Notes: generated from the letters alone by a model not told the origin. A stretch of DNA of 64,000 nt from Clostridia bacterium (GCA_029239755.1 JARBUI010000009.1:1-64000), one strand, 5' to 3'. Positions 35,061 to 45,178 are shown, counted from the stretch's first letter. Program-made: numbers and translations.

Positions 35061-37028
35061 ATGAATAAAAAAATAAGCAGAGTAATAATGATGGTGAGTG
35101 TTCTAGTTTTATATACAGTAAGTACTTTTGGGGCAGCGTTTAAAGATGTACCTGCTTCGCACTGGGCCTATACCGCTATAGCGGATATGCAAAAAAGGGG
35201 ATTTATGCTCTCTAATAGTGCAGGTGAATTTTCGCCCAATAGTACTATGAATTATTTTGAAGCAGCAGATGTTGCAGCTAAAGCAACGGGCTATGTAGAT
35301 GTGAAAATTAATCAAAATGTAGATACTGCTTTTAAACAGCAGATTTTAAATAATTATGCAACACAAAAACCAATCCTTGCAAGCTATGAAGCAAAGTATA
35401 AGGCATGGGATAAACGTTACAATGAACAAATAGCCTACTTATTAGGAAGAGGCTATCTCAAAGCCCAGGAATTAGATAAGTTTATAACTAAAGGGACAGG
35501 ACAAGCTGAAACGAGAAGCATTGTGACCAAAGAAGAATTTGCTGTATTTGTTGTGAGGATCTTAGGCAAAGAAGAAACAGCCAAATCGACTTATAAGGTA
35601 AGTGGGTTTAGTGATGATAGCCTTATACTGGCAGCTAACAAACCTTACGTAGGCTATCTTAAGGCCCTTGGTCTTGTGAACCCAGATGCAAAAGGCAACT
35701 ATAGTCCTAAAACACAAGTGACAAGAGCCTGGTGCGCTAAGTTAATAAGCGATACCCTTACATATAAAGAGAAGACAACGGTAACTCAAAGTCCCTCTGC
35801 ACCTGCATCAAGCAGTTTAGTAACTGTTACAAAGGTTATGGTAAAAGAAGAAAATGTTGACTATTGGGTTTTAGCAACAAAAGCTGGAAAAGCGGGTCAT
35901 TACGCTATGAAAAATACAGTAAAAGTAACGGATAAAGACGGCCAAGCAGTTTCAGCAATGGATATACCGTCAAATACTCAGGCGATAATAACAACAGCTA
36001 TACAAGGAACTCAAGAATACATAATAAGTATGAAACTTCAGAGTACATCAGGGGGCGGATCAGCTGCCTCTGATACGACAGTAATCAGTGGAACGATAGC
36101 AAGAATAGGTACCAATGGCGGGGTTTCTATTTTCTTAGCTGATGAGAGTACTAAAACGTACTTAATGGATACAAACTGTGTGATTACACTTGACGGACTA
36201 GCAGCTGTTATTGATGATATTAAGGAAGACGATGCAGTTAAGGCAACTATTGTATCTAACTATATTACTAAGTTACAAGTGACGACTTCAGGAGCAGGCG
36301 GCAGTATAGACATAGAAAATGGTGTAGGCAGCTTAACAAGCGGAGAAGTAATGGCTAAAGGCATTAAAACAGCAGGATATTTCTTAAGTATCAAACAGGG
36401 AACAAAGACCTTAGAAATTGTAATAGATGAAAAGGTTATACTTAATAGAAATGATAAAACAGCAGAGTGGGAAGATGTCAGGATAGGGGATCAGGTAAAA
36501 GTAGTTAAAGAAAATGGCAATATAACTGAACTTGCTTTTACGGGTACAAGGACAAGCGTAACAGGACAAGTTAAAGCTATTTATATAGCAGCAGTGCCTG
36601 AAGTTACAGTGATAACGGACAAAGGCGCTAAAAGTTTCGTGATTAATGGAAATACAGAAATTTATGATTATAATCAAAGGGCCAATGTGTCTCTTAGGGA
36701 TCTAAGGCTTGGCCAAGATGTAGAAATCTTAATAGACAGCAAAGAAGTGATTTCTTTAGTTATTCAAAGAGGTACTAACACGATTAAATATAAAGGAATA
36801 GTACAGGCTATAGGCAAGAAAAGTGCTTATATTGATGTGCTTGTAGACTACGATCCTATATCAGAACAAAGCAAAGTGATTAAAAGGGTGCAAACCCCAT
36901 TAGAAGTTACAATAGAATTAGATGGAAAGACCGAACATAGAACGATATTTGATAAGGGCATGGATGTTGTCATTACTTATAAATATATGGAGGATGTTAT
37001 TCCGGAGAAAATCCTTATAATAGAATAA
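35061..37028 (+). CDS. S-layer-homology domain protein
   Basis: A 655-aa protein with a signal peptide ending near STFGAAF (about 26). SLH modules begin at once: FKDVPASHWAYTAIADMQKR (about 27-46), a second at about 130-165 (VTKEEFAVFVVRIL), and a third at about 180-235 (SGFSDDSLILAANKPYVGYL, QVTRAWCAKLI). The C-terminal 400 residues form repeated beta modules of about 70 residues with V-I-S-G-T-I-A-R-I-type starts. No enzyme motif is seen. It is likely S-layer anchored. AAGGAGG precedes the leader; ATG 35061 directly follows GGGGAATGA. Confidence 0.85.
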   Translation: MNKKISRVIMMVSVLVLYTVSTFGAAFKDVPASHWAYTAIADMQKRGFMLSNSAGEFSPNSTMNYFEAADVAAKATGYVDVKINQNVDTAFKQQILNNYATQKPILASYEAKYKAWDKRYNEQIAYLLGRGYLKAQELDKFITKGTGQAETRSIVTKEEFAVFVVRILGKEETAKSTYKVSGFSDDSLILAANKPYVGYLKALGLVNPDAKGNYSPKTQVTRAWCAKLISDTLTYKEKTTVTQSPSAPASSSLVTVTKVMVKEENVDYWVLATKAGKAGHYAMKNTVKVTDKDGQAVSAMDIPSNTQAIITTAIQGTQEYIISMKLQSTSGGGSAASDTTVISGTIARIGTNGGVSIFLADESTKTYLMDTNCVITLDGLAAVIDDIKEDDAVKATIVSNYITKLQVTTSGAGGSIDIENGVGSLTSGEVMAKGIKTAGYFLSIKQGTKTLEIVIDEKVILNRNDKTAEWEDVRIGDQVKVVKENGNITELAFTGTRTSVTGQVKAIYIAAVPEVTVITDKGAKSFVINGNTEIYDYNQRANVSLRDLRLGQDVEILIDSKEVISLVIQRGTNTIKYKGIVQAIGKKSAYIDVLVDYDPISEQSKVIKRVQTPLEVTIELDGKTEHRTIFDKGMDVVITYKYMEDVIPEKILIIE

Positions 37029-37050
37029 GTTAGTAGGGACAAAGTAAAAG

Positions 37051-37085
37051 GGGTGGCATAGTGGAAGATGTCACCCTGTTTTTTA
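37051..37085 (+). terminator. intrinsic terminator of 655-aa SLH gene
   Basis: GGGTGGCAT (37051-37059) pairs with ATGTCACCC, one G-U pair, followed by TGTTTTTT. Confidence 0.8.
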
Positions 37086-37122
37086 ACAGATACTTTTTGA
37101 AAGCTAAGAGGGGAGAGATAGT

Positions 37123-37974
37123 ATGACAGCACGAAGAAATAGCAATAAAAAAGTAATTGCACTGCAGCAAAGAAGGAAAAGACATAGAGGATTAAAAATA
37201 GATCATAAAGTGATGGTAATAGCCGTATGTATAGCAATAGGGATTGGCGTGTTTTTAGGGCTTAGACCTAATGCCTATGAGGTCATTATCAATGATAAGT
37301 CAGTTGGAGCTATTAAAGATGAGATGATTTTAGAAAGTGCGAAGCAGACTGTTATGGCACAGCTAAAAGATATTTATCATGCAGAGATTAAATTTGAAGA
37401 AGAGGCAAAGCTCAAAAAGTACCGTGCTAAGAAAAGAGATTATATTGATCCAAGTTACTTGGTGACTTATATGAGAAAGAATATGAATGTGCTAATTAGC
37501 TTTAGAGAAATTTATGTAGAGGGGAAACCTATTGGGATAGTAGAATCAGATGCGGCTGTAGAAGAACTTAAAATAATTCTTAAAAAAGAGTATTATGGAG
37601 ATAAAGATGTAGAGGTGGATTTTGGAAAGAAGGTAGAAGTGAAAGAAGTATTTGCAAAAGAAAGTGACCTTATTAACAAGGAGACGCTTATCGAGAAATG
37701 CACAGCGACTACACCAAAAATAGTGCAGTATGAAGTAAAATCAGGGGACACCTTATCAGGCATTGCAGATAAGTTTAATATATCTATTGAAAATATCAGA
37801 AAAGAAAATGCAGGTTTTACTGAGAATGTGGTATTAAAAATAGGGGAAGTCATTAATGCACGTATCAATGAGCCATTACTGCCGCTGGTTGTGACGAAAG
37901 ATAACACCGTAACAGATAAGGCGTTAGAAAGTCCTGCGTCAAAAGAAGCTCTAGAAGGTAAAAAGGAGGAGTAG
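37123..37974 (+). CDS. membrane-anchored LysM-domain protein
   Basis: A 283-aa protein. A very basic N-terminus (RRKRHRGLKIDHK) precedes one membrane helix at about 30-47. A conserved extracellular alpha/beta part follows, then a LysM domain at about 202-250 (VQYEVKSGDTLSGIADKFNI, then ENIRKENAG, then LKIGEVINARI), which binds peptidoglycan. It ends two bases before walR, so it is probably the first gene of the WalRK operon, a plausible peptidoglycan sensor or remodelling partner. AGAGGGGAGAG precedes ATG 37123. Confidence 0.82.
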   Translation: MTARRNSNKKVIALQQRRKRHRGLKIDHKVMVIAVCIAIGIGVFLGLRPNAYEVIINDKSVGAIKDEMILESAKQTVMAQLKDIYHAEIKFEEEAKLKKYRAKKRDYIDPSYLVTYMRKNMNVLISFREIYVEGKPIGIVESDAAVEELKIILKKEYYGDKDVEVDFGKKVEVKEVFAKESDLINKETLIEKCTATTPKIVQYEVKSGDTLSGIADKFNISIENIRKENAGFTENVVLKIGEVINARINEPLLPLVVTKDNTVTDKALESPASKEALEGKKEE

Positions 37975-37975
37975 C

Positions 37976-38668
37976 ATGCAAAAAGTAGTTATTATAGAAG
38001 ATGAAAAAGCTATTTCAGATATAATTAAGTATAACCTTGAAAAAGAAGGGTATAGTGTATTTACAGCCTACGATGGGGAAGAAGGGCTGAAGGTTATTGG
38101 GAAAGAGAATCCAGATCTTATTATGCTGGATATTATGATGCCAAAATTAGATGGTTTTGAGGTTTGCAAAACAGTGAGACAGACTAAAAGTACCCCTATT
38201 ATTATGCTGACAGCAAGGGCGGAAGAGATTGATAAGGTATTGGGGCTTGAGCTTGGAGCAGATGATTATATTACAAAGCCTTTTGGGATGAGAGAGCTGA
38301 TTGCAAGAGTAAAAGCTAATCTTAGACGGGTCATGGTACCTGCAGCTAAACAGACAGAGGAGACAGGGAATGTTTTAGCAGAAGGGAACCTTGCGATGGA
38401 CCTTGCTAAATATGAAGTGACTAAAGGAGGAGTAGCTATAGAGCTCACTTTAAGAGAATTTGAGCTGTTAAAGTTTTTGTGGCTGGAGCGAGGGAAGGTA
38501 TTTTCGAGAGAGCAACTGTTAGAGAAGGTATGGGGATATGAATACTACGGTGACGTAAGAACTGTAGATGTTACAGTAAGACGTCTAAGAGAAAAGATAG
38601 AAGATGATGCATCAAAGGCAGGCTACGTGCTGACAAAAAGAGGGATAGGATACTATTTTAGAGGATAG
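37976..38668 (+). CDS. walR: WalR (YycF) response regulator
   Basis: A 230-aa OmpR/PhoB-family regulator. The receiver domain (1-120) has the acidic pair E8-D9, phospho-acceptor D52 in IMLDIMMP, T-A near 82 and K near 102 in ITKPFGM. The winged-helix domain has LTLREFELLKFLWLERGKVF and VRRLREKIEDD. Together with walK four bases on, the yyc genes, murA and rlmH downstream, it is the WalRK system that controls peptidoglycan hydrolases and synthesis and is often essential. AAAAAGGAGG precedes the ATG. Confidence 0.93.
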   Translation: MQKVVIIEDEKAISDIIKYNLEKEGYSVFTAYDGEEGLKVIGKENPDLIMLDIMMPKLDGFEVCKTVRQTKSTPIIMLTARAEEIDKVLGLELGADDYITKPFGMRELIARVKANLRRVMVPAAKQTEETGNVLAEGNLAMDLAKYEVTKGGVAIELTLREFELLKFLWLERGKVFSREQLLEKVWGYEYYGDVRTVDVTVRRLREKIEDDASKAGYVLTKRGIGYYFRG

Positions 38669-38672
38669 ACTT

Positions 38673-40433
38673 ATGAAAACAAGTATACAGCTTAAGATCG
38701 TTATGATTTATCTCTCTGTCATCATTATTATTATGATGGTCATTGGGACATTTATTGTTTATAACATTGAGGAAAGAGATTATAAAAACATTCATAGAAA
38801 TCTTGAAAAAAGAGCAGCAGAGCTTGAGGTGCGCCTTGATTGGCAAACAGGAGAGGTTGAGGCTAGGGACTTAAAAAATAATGTTGATATGGTTAACGAA
38901 AATCATATTTATATCCTGGGTGCTGAGGGGAAGGTAGATTTGGGAACTAGTTCACAGCATCGTAAGGGAGATACTGTAAGATCAGAGGTCGTCATTAGGG
39001 CAATCAGTACCAAAAAGCCAGCAACAGCCAATATCATTCATTTTGCCAGCCAAAACATAGGTCTTCAGTACACAGACCATGCAAGACCGATTATTGATCC
39101 TGCAACGGGAGAGATCACAGCTATTATTTATGTGGCAGCCAGTATTGAAGAGGTCTATAACAATATGATGGAAGTTATGAAAACGATAGCATTGGGGTCG
39201 CTGGTTGCGATGATTATAACGGGTCTTTTTGGCGTAGCCTTTTCGAGGATGATCACAGCCCCCATCAAGCAGCTTACAACAAGTGCAAAGAAGCTTGCAG
39301 CAGGGGACTATATTAAGCGTATCCCTATTGAATCCAATGATGAGATAGGGGAGCTGACCCAGAGCTTTAACTATATGGCAACGCAGCTTGGCAAAACGAT
39401 GGAGGCCATCACCAGCGAAAAGAATAAGTTAGAAAAAATATTTGAGCATATGGCAGATGGTGTTATGGCTTTTAATAGGCAGGGGGTCTTGATTCATGCC
39501 AACTCCGTGTGCTATGAGATGCTTGGAGCTCTCAATATGGACCATCGTTTTGATTATATATTCCCCAAGCTAGGGATGGATCTATCCTTTGATAAGCTTT
39601 TAGAAGGAAAAGAAGAAGCGGCGGCAGAGGACATGCTGATGATTAACAGTAAGTATTTAAGCATGCATTTTGCACCTTATGTCAGTGCTAAAGGAGAGCC
39701 GGATGGACTTGTTGTTGTGATGCAGGATGTAACTAAGCAGCAAAAGCTGGATCAGATGAGAAAAGAGTTTGTAGCTAATGTTTCCCATGAGCTTAGAACC
39801 CCTCTTACAACAGTGAAAAGCTATACCGAAACGCTTATGCAGGGCGCTATTGAGGATAAAGAAACGGCGATGAACTTTTTGGGTGTAATGGATAAAGAAG
39901 CTGATCGTATGACTACTCTTGTGCACGATTTATTGGAACTCTCTAAGATTGATAATAAACAAATCCAGCTGAACTTTAAAAAGTTAGACCTTAAGAGGCT
40001 AATTGAGGAAACGCTTGAAGCACAGGCCATTCACCTTAAGAAAAAAGGGCATAAGCTGATCTATGAGACGGATGGGGCAGCGTCATACCGCATCAATGGG
40101 GATGAACTTAGGATTAAACAAATCCTTCACAACATTCTTTCGAATGCCATAAAATATAGTATAGATCCTGGTGTGATCCACGTTAAACTTTTTGCTGGAG
40201 AGTTCATTGCTGTTCAAGTTCAGGATACAGGAATAGGTATTCCAGTTCAGGATCTTGATAGGATTTTTGAAAGGTTTTACCGTGTTGATAAGGCCAGGTC
40301 AAGAAAAATGGGCGGAACGGGACTCGGTTTATCCATCGCTAAAGAGCTTGTTGAACTCCATGAAGGAAGCATCAAAATAAGCAGCAAGGTAGGAAAAGGT
40401 ACAACGGTCACCCTGCATTTTAGAGCAATATAA
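38673..40433 (+). CDS. walK: WalK (YycG) sensor histidine kinase
   Basis: A 586-aa kinase. TM1 is at about 8-28 and an extracellular sensor at about 30-160, with TM2 at about 165-190. HAMP is at about 190-245 (MITAPIKQLTTSAKKLAAGD), PAS at about 250-360, and HisKA has the phospho-acceptor H372 in NVSHELRTPLTTVK. HATPase_c has N-box ILHNILSNAIKYS, G1 VQDTGIGIP and G2 GGTGLGLSIAKEL. The order of domains matches WalK exactly, including the intracellular PAS. It starts four bases after walR. Confidence 0.93.
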   Translation: MKTSIQLKIVMIYLSVIIIIMMVIGTFIVYNIEERDYKNIHRNLEKRAAELEVRLDWQTGEVEARDLKNNVDMVNENHIYILGAEGKVDLGTSSQHRKGDTVRSEVVIRAISTKKPATANIIHFASQNIGLQYTDHARPIIDPATGEITAIIYVAASIEEVYNNMMEVMKTIALGSLVAMIITGLFGVAFSRMITAPIKQLTTSAKKLAAGDYIKRIPIESNDEIGELTQSFNYMATQLGKTMEAITSEKNKLEKIFEHMADGVMAFNRQGVLIHANSVCYEMLGALNMDHRFDYIFPKLGMDLSFDKLLEGKEEAAAEDMLMINSKYLSMHFAPYVSAKGEPDGLVVVMQDVTKQQKLDQMRKEFVANVSHELRTPLTTVKSYTETLMQGAIEDKETAMNFLGVMDKEADRMTTLVHDLLELSKIDNKQIQLNFKKLDLKRLIEETLEAQAIHLKKKGHKLIYETDGAASYRINGDELRIKQILHNILSNAIKYSIDPGVIHVKLFAGEFIAVQVQDTGIGIPVQDLDRIFERFYRVDKARSRKMGGTGLGLSIAKELVELHEGSIKISSKVGKGTTVTLHFRAI

Positions 40434-40509
40434 CCGTAGCGCCAGGCCTCTGAGCCTGCCCTCTAAGCTTGACCAAAATCGACATATTGTAAAAAAAAAG
40501 TTATTATGA

Positions 40510-40542
40510 TGTAATCAACTTGTAACATTAATAAGCTATAAT
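40510..40542 (+). promoter_or_regulatory. WalR box with -10 element upstream of the 182-aa secreted protein
   Basis: TGTAAT-CAACT-TGTAAC at 40510-40526 exactly fits the WalR consensus TGTWAH-N5-TGTWAH. TATAAT at 40537-40542 puts the box over the -35 region. That geometry allows direct WalR control, possibly repression; upstream activation would usually be further away. It lies 110 bases after walK, so the yyc genes may have a promoter of their own. Confidence 0.75.
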
Positions 40543-40587
40543 GTAGAGGAATATAATATATCTATAAGGAAAGGGGGATTCGACAAG

Positions 40588-41136
40588 ATGAAATTCTCTA
40601 AAGTATCTATGGTAGTTTTTGCTTTTGTATGCTTTTGGATGTTCAGCGGTTCTCTTTATGCATCTGAATTTTCCACTACGGATTCAAATGTAAAAGTAGA
40701 AGTAGTTGAAAAAGATGATAAGAATATTGAGATGATTGTAAGTGAAGATAAATATGTGCGGATCACCCAGCCTACAAAAGTAAATACCTCTACCTTTGAA
40801 AGCAAGATGAATATTGCAGGGGAGACTAGTCAAGGTACAGAAATTGTAATAGAAGTATATAACATACAAGCAGATAAAGACGATATATCACTTTTAAAAG
40901 CTTCTAAGGTCTATGAGCTTAAGACAGTAGGCATCACAAAAAGTTTTAATCAGCTTATAGAATTACTGGAAGGCGAAAACAAAGTGGTACTTACTTATAC
41001 AAATGAGAAAGATAAAAAAGATAAAGAAGAAATGATCTTTTACATTATAAGAGAATCAGAGAAAACAAAAGAGAGCGTGAAGAAGCCAGATAGTGTACTT
41101 AAGGTTTTTGAGACTATTAAGGGACCAATGAGCTAA
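40588..41136 (+). CDS. small secreted protein in the WalRK region, unknown
   Basis: A 182-aa protein with a signal peptide ending near SLYASEF (about 27). The mature part is beta-rich, Lys/Glu-rich and without cysteines, with Ig-like strand patterns (VRITQPTKVNTSTFESKMNI). A charged C-terminal helix contains KDKKDKEEMIF. I do not recognise a family. It is positioned between walK and the yycH-like gene and controlled by a WalR box, so it is probably part of the wall-stress circuit. AAAGGGGGATTC precedes the ATG. Confidence 0.7.
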   Translation: MKFSKVSMVVFAFVCFWMFSGSLYASEFSTTDSNVKVEVVEKDDKNIEMIVSEDKYVRITQPTKVNTSTFESKMNIAGETSQGTEIVIEVYNIQADKDDISLLKASKVYELKTVGITKSFNQLIELLEGENKVVLTYTNEKDKKDKEEMIFYIIRESEKTKESVKKPDSVLKVFETIKGPMS

Positions 41137-41164
41137 CCGAAGAAACTAAATAGTAGGTGATACT

Positions 41165-42535
41165 ATGAGAAGGAATATAGTAAAAATTACAATGTTAGTA
41201 ATGCTGGTTGCATTATGTATGTGGCAGATAGTAATATTATGGCTTGGCGATATGTCAAGCCATAATTTTTTAGGTAAAAGAGGTGCTGGAAATCATGTCA
41301 TTTTGGTACAGCCGAAGGCCATATGGGTTAACGTAGGAAAGCTGGTCTATAAGATAGATGGCAGCAGAAATGAATACAGCATGCTGATTAATGAAATTAG
41401 TGGACTCGTTGTATCAGGAGTTAAAACCAGTGATATTGAAAAGGATGCGGACATGACCTATGAAGATCTGCTGAGTATGCCAGGCATTCTATATGAGTAT
41501 GATTTGGAACTTGGACTTCAGGAACTGGTTGGAAGTGATGCTGAAATACTGAAAAGTGATATAGGGGTGAACCAAGTCTTTATAGATATGAGCAGATATA
41601 ATGACCATATGACGAACTTCTACCTGGTAACAGATGATACAAGGATTATTTATGCGGTAACCCTTTATGAGAGACTAGAGGGGCATCAAAAGATCATGGA
41701 AAGATTTAATAATCCGGATGCGACCCGTAATTTAGTGGGTTATCAACCCAGCACAACTTCTAATAAAAAGCAGTATATAAGACGCAATAATTTTTTACCC
41801 CTAAACACTAAAGAGGCTCCTATAGAATACGATATTCTGCAGGTAAGTAACCCAATTGAAAACATGTCAAGAGAAGAAAAAATAGAAGAGCTTGAACAAT
41901 ATGTAAACTCCTTTTTTGCTAATCCGCTTCTTAAAGAAATAGATGAAAGACAGGATGGAAGTATTATTTTCAGTGAGAACATGCGTGCTATAGTCAAATA
42001 TGAGCCAAGAGGTACATTAGAGTTTAGTATTACTTCTGCAAATGAAGCGGCTAAGCTTACGCCTATAGAGCGGCTTACTAAGGTTATGGGGTTTGTTGAA
42101 GCGTGTACAGGCATTCCAAGATTCTTAAAGGAAGGAATGTACTTAAGTGAGATTGTAAACCAAGGGGAAGAGTATATCTATAAGTTTGATTATAAGTATA
42201 AAGGATTTACTATGCAGCTTACGAACCCTGTGAAAGAAGAACTTGGACTTGATCATATTTTAGAGATAACGATAAAAAATAATCAGGTGATAAAAGGTAA
42301 ATGGAGTATTCTAAGGATAGAACCTAAGGAGAGTACGGATGCTGACAGTGGTGATGGTACAGATACAGTACCAAGGGGATTTGATGAAATAGTTGATACG
42401 ATGTATGAACTTTATGTTCCAGATGGCTATGAAACGTTAGATGCAGTACAATGCCAGTATATCATGAGTACTACTGAAGGCAAAATGAATTTGGATTGGG
42501 TGGTGCAGTATCTTGGAGACTGGTATTATCCTTAA
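41165..42535 (+). CDS. yycH: YycH-like WalK regulator
   Basis: A 456-aa protein with one N-terminal membrane helix (about 8-26) and a large extracellular part. Position after walRK and size match YycH, which associates with WalK and YycI in the membrane to modulate the kinase. Sequence support is modest: LVQPKAIWVNVGKLVYKIDG and the general alpha/beta pattern resemble YycH proteins, but no single diagnostic motif exists. It starts 28 bases after the previous gene behind GTAGGTGAT. Naming rests mainly on synteny. Confidence 0.65.
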   Translation: MRRNIVKITMLVMLVALCMWQIVILWLGDMSSHNFLGKRGAGNHVILVQPKAIWVNVGKLVYKIDGSRNEYSMLINEISGLVVSGVKTSDIEKDADMTYEDLLSMPGILYEYDLELGLQELVGSDAEILKSDIGVNQVFIDMSRYNDHMTNFYLVTDDTRIIYAVTLYERLEGHQKIMERFNNPDATRNLVGYQPSTTSNKKQYIRRNNFLPLNTKEAPIEYDILQVSNPIENMSREEKIEELEQYVNSFFANPLLKEIDERQDGSIIFSENMRAIVKYEPRGTLEFSITSANEAAKLTPIERLTKVMGFVEACTGIPRFLKEGMYLSEIVNQGEEYIYKFDYKYKGFTMQLTNPVKEELGLDHILEITIKNNQVIKGKWSILRIEPKESTDADSGDGTDTVPRGFDEIVDTMYELYVPDGYETLDAVQCQYIMSTTEGKMNLDWVVQYLGDWYYP

Positions 42536-42794
42536 TCCGACGCAGGTCCGCTGGAAGGGGGAGGGAGATCTTTTGTGGCTCCACGCCTCCCACTGCCAAA
42601 CTTAAGGTCCACCAAAAGCCCTCCCTCCCCCTCCCAGCTAGTCTCTGACCAGTTGGATTTAAGGACAAAAGGGATGGGCGAGAAAAGAATTGAGAGATGA
42701 CAGCGTAGGAGAGAGGGGGCTCTTTCAGGTCGACTCCGGTTGGCTGTGGGTTGGGGCGGAGAGCTGAAAGAGTTCCCTCTCTCCTATGCGACCC
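42535..42794. other. GC-rich double-hairpin element
   Basis: Two long imperfect hairpins in a row. The first pairs 42551-42578 with 42609-42637 (core GGGGGAGGGAG with CTCCCTCCCCC), and its stem extends outward to AATCC at 42535 and GGATT near 42655. The second pairs 42703-42727 with 42764-42790 (core TAGGAGAGAGGG with CCCTCTCTCCTA). The composition is much richer in G and C than the surrounding genes. There is no frame with a ribosome binding site. It could be a miniature mobile element or a structured RNA. Confidence 0.6.
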
Positions 42795-42883
42795 TCTAGG
42801 TGGAGGATATAATTAGTAAAAACTTTAATTAGGTCTTTTGAAGACATACGTACCAATATTTGATTGCATAGGAGGGAGAATAG

Positions 42884-43771
42884 ATGAATGGTAATAAAGT
42901 ATTAAACAGACTGCTGCAAGTTTTTTTAGTCATTAACATTTTATTATTCATTATAAATGGTCTTAAATTTACATCATCCTATGTCCTTTCTCAAAATAGA
43001 ATGAATGATATCCTATCAATCCTTGAGGGGAGGGAGATTATCGTCGATCACCCCTTGCCCAGATTTTTTACACCTAAGAAGCAAGGATCAATTATTATCC
43101 CTGAAATGACGTCTGAAAGCAGGAGTGCTCTTGTTAAGGAACTTCTTGGAGGCGGGAAGGAAGAGGTTACTATTTCGACTGAGACCAGCAGCAATAATTT
43201 TAAAAGTCCCCATAGAACTTACACAAAAGACAATATAACGATTACCTTTGCCGGGGATAAGAGCATTTACACAGATAATAACTTAGCAGTTGGGGAAACT
43301 GTAAACCTTGGGAGTGCAAAAAGGGCCTGTGCTAAATTCATCAAGAAGGCAGGTCTTGAAGCAACCTTTCGTAACCCTTATATTGAGGATAGAAGTACCA
43401 AGACCACCACAGTACTTGTCTATTACCCTAGATTTGAAGGGGTACCGGTTTTCGACAGCTATATACAGTTTTACGTAGCTAAAAACGGAATAGCCCAGGC
43501 TATTATGCATGTTGCTAAGGTCGAAGCCTTAAAAGGTGCAAATGTAAAGCGTGTTATTTATCCTATTGACATTGTATTATTTGGAATAGAAGACTATCTG
43601 GAACTCGAAAAGCCAGTGCATATTACGGATATTGTATTAGGTTATCGCTCACTTAAAATGGAAGGAATAGACATTTTGGAAGAAGAAATTATACCAGTGT
43701 ATAAGATTACAATTGGGGGATTAAATGAGCCGCTATTTGTTAATGCTTATACTAACGCCCAGATCAAGTGA
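42884..43771 (+). CDS. yycI: YycI-like WalK regulator
   Basis: A 295-aa protein with an N-terminal membrane helix at about 9-27 (LLQVFLVINILLFIINGLKF) and an extracytoplasmic domain whose C-terminal half has the alpha/beta pattern of YycI (PRFEGVPVFDSYIQFYV, then TDIVLGYRSL and IIPVYKITIGG). YycI works with YycH on WalK. It lies two genes after walK and before murA, a common order. GGAGGGAGAA precedes ATG 42884. It is separated from yycH by the GC-rich hairpins. Confidence 0.72.
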   Translation: MNGNKVLNRLLQVFLVINILLFIINGLKFTSSYVLSQNRMNDILSILEGREIIVDHPLPRFFTPKKQGSIIIPEMTSESRSALVKELLGGGKEEVTISTETSSNNFKSPHRTYTKDNITITFAGDKSIYTDNNLAVGETVNLGSAKRACAKFIKKAGLEATFRNPYIEDRSTKTTTVLVYYPRFEGVPVFDSYIQFYVAKNGIAQAIMHVAKVEALKGANVKRVIYPIDIVLFGIEDYLELEKPVHITDIVLGYRSLKMEGIDILEEEIIPVYKITIGGLNEPLFVNAYTNAQIK

Positions 43772-43893
43772 TGTTTTTAGGCGTTTTTAAATTAAACTTT
43801 TTATTTATAGGGTTTAATGATATAATATAACCTGGTATCAAGAACGTGGCATGTCTAGGAATCATTTTAAATAATTATTAAGAGGTGTTAAGG

Positions 43894-45168
43894 TTGAGCG
43901 AGTTGTGTATATGTGGTGGAAAACGCCTTGTTGGAGATGTAACCATTAACGGAGCTAAAAATGCGGCTGTTGCTATTTTGCCGGCGGCGCTCTTAGTAGA
44001 TGGTGTGAGTGAAATAGAAAATTTACCTTATATAGATGATGTTATAAAAGTCAAAGAAGCCATGGATGATCTGGGAGCTGTAACTGAGTTTATAGATGAC
44101 CATACCCTCCGAGTAGATGCTTCTACAGTATATGACTATAAAGCAACAGAGGATTATATAGGGAATATAAGAGCATCTTATTATTTGATAGGAGCTTTAT
44201 TAGGCCGGTTCAAAAAGGCTGAAGTAGCTATGCCAGGAGGATGTAATTTTGGTGTAAGGCCTATAGACCAGCATATTAAGGGGTTTGAAGCATTAGGAGC
44301 AAAGGTTACTATAGAACATGGTATGATTAAGGCTTATGCAGACAAACTGATTGGAACAAAGATTTATTTGGATGTTGTAAGTGTTGGAGCTACTATTAAC
44401 ATCATGCTTGCAGCAGTACTTGCAGAAGGCACCACAACGATAGAAAATGCAGCAAAAGAACCACATGTAGTAGATGTTGCCAATTTCCTTAACATGGTGG
44501 GCGCTGAAGTTAAAGGTGCAGGAACCGATGTTATACGTATTAAAGGGGTAGAGAAGCTTTCAGGAGGCAAATACTCAACTATTCCGGATCAGATTGAAGC
44601 AGGAACATATATGATGGCTGCTGCAATTACTGGCGGGGATGTTTATGTACGTAATGTTATCCCTGAGCATATGTACTCTATCAGCTTAAAGATGATTGAA
44701 ATGGGTATTGAGATTGAAGAAGGGGATGACTATGTTAGAGTCATTGCTCCCGAGGTCTTAAAAGCTACTAATGTTAAGACACTGCCTCACCCAGGATTCC
44801 CGACTGATTTGCAGCCTCAGATGGCGGTCCTCTTAAGCGTTGCACAGGGAACAAGCACTATTATAGAAGGTGTCTGGGATAATCGTTTTCAATATATTGA
44901 CGAATTAAAAAGGACAGGGGCCAATATTAAAGTAGATGGCCGTATGGCAGTGGTAGAAGGAGTATCAAGGCTGACATGTGCAAAGCTTGCAGCAACAGAC
45001 CTTAGAGCAGGAGCTGCTATGGTTATAGCTGGGCTTAGGGCTGAAGGCGGAGAGACAGTTATTACGAATGTGAAATATATTGACAGAGGTTATGAGGCTA
45101 TCGAGAAAAAGTTAGCAGCATTAGGTGCTAATATTGAAAGAAGACAAAGCAGTCCAGAAAGCATTTAA
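43894..45168 (+). CDS. murA: UDP-N-acetylglucosamine 1-carboxyvinyltransferase
   Basis: A 424-aa enzyme for the first committed step of peptidoglycan synthesis: it transfers enolpyruvate from PEP to UDP-GlcNAc. TTG 43894 is chosen because AGAGGTG (43881-43887) lies six bases upstream; GTG 43885 overlaps that site. K22 in NGAKNAA binds substrate. Cys117 in [11 protein letters not shown] is the residue attacked by fosfomycin, so the enzyme should be sensitive. The conserved [10 protein letters not shown] and DLRAGAAMV segments are present. Full normal length. Confidence 0.95.
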   Translation: MSELCICGGKRLVGDVTINGAKNAAVAILPAALLVDGVSEIENLPYIDDVIKVKEAMDDLGAVTEFIDDHTLRVDASTVYDYKATEDYIGNIRASYYLIGALLGRFKKAEVAMPGGCNFGVRPIDQHIKGFEALGAKVTIEHGMIKAYADKLIGTKIYLDVVSVGATINIMLAAVLAEGTTTIENAAKEPHVVDVANFLNMVGAEVKGAGTDVIRIKGVEKLSGGKYSTIPDQIEAGTYMMAAAITGGDVYVRNVIPEHMYSISLKMIEMGIEIEEGDDYVRVIAPEVLKATNVKTLPHPGFPTDLQPQMAVLLSVAQGTSTIIEGVWDNRFQYIDELKRTGANIKVDGRMAVVEGVSRLTCAKLAATDLRAGAAMVIAGLRAEGGETVITNVKYIDRGYEAIEKKLAALGANIERRQSSPESI

Positions 45169-45178
45169 ACATTATGAT

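Noticed and set aside
42471..42668. Minus-strand open frame across the GC-rich hairpins
   Set aside because: It arises from the G-rich and C-rich arms, has no ribosome site and overlaps the end of the yycH-like gene.
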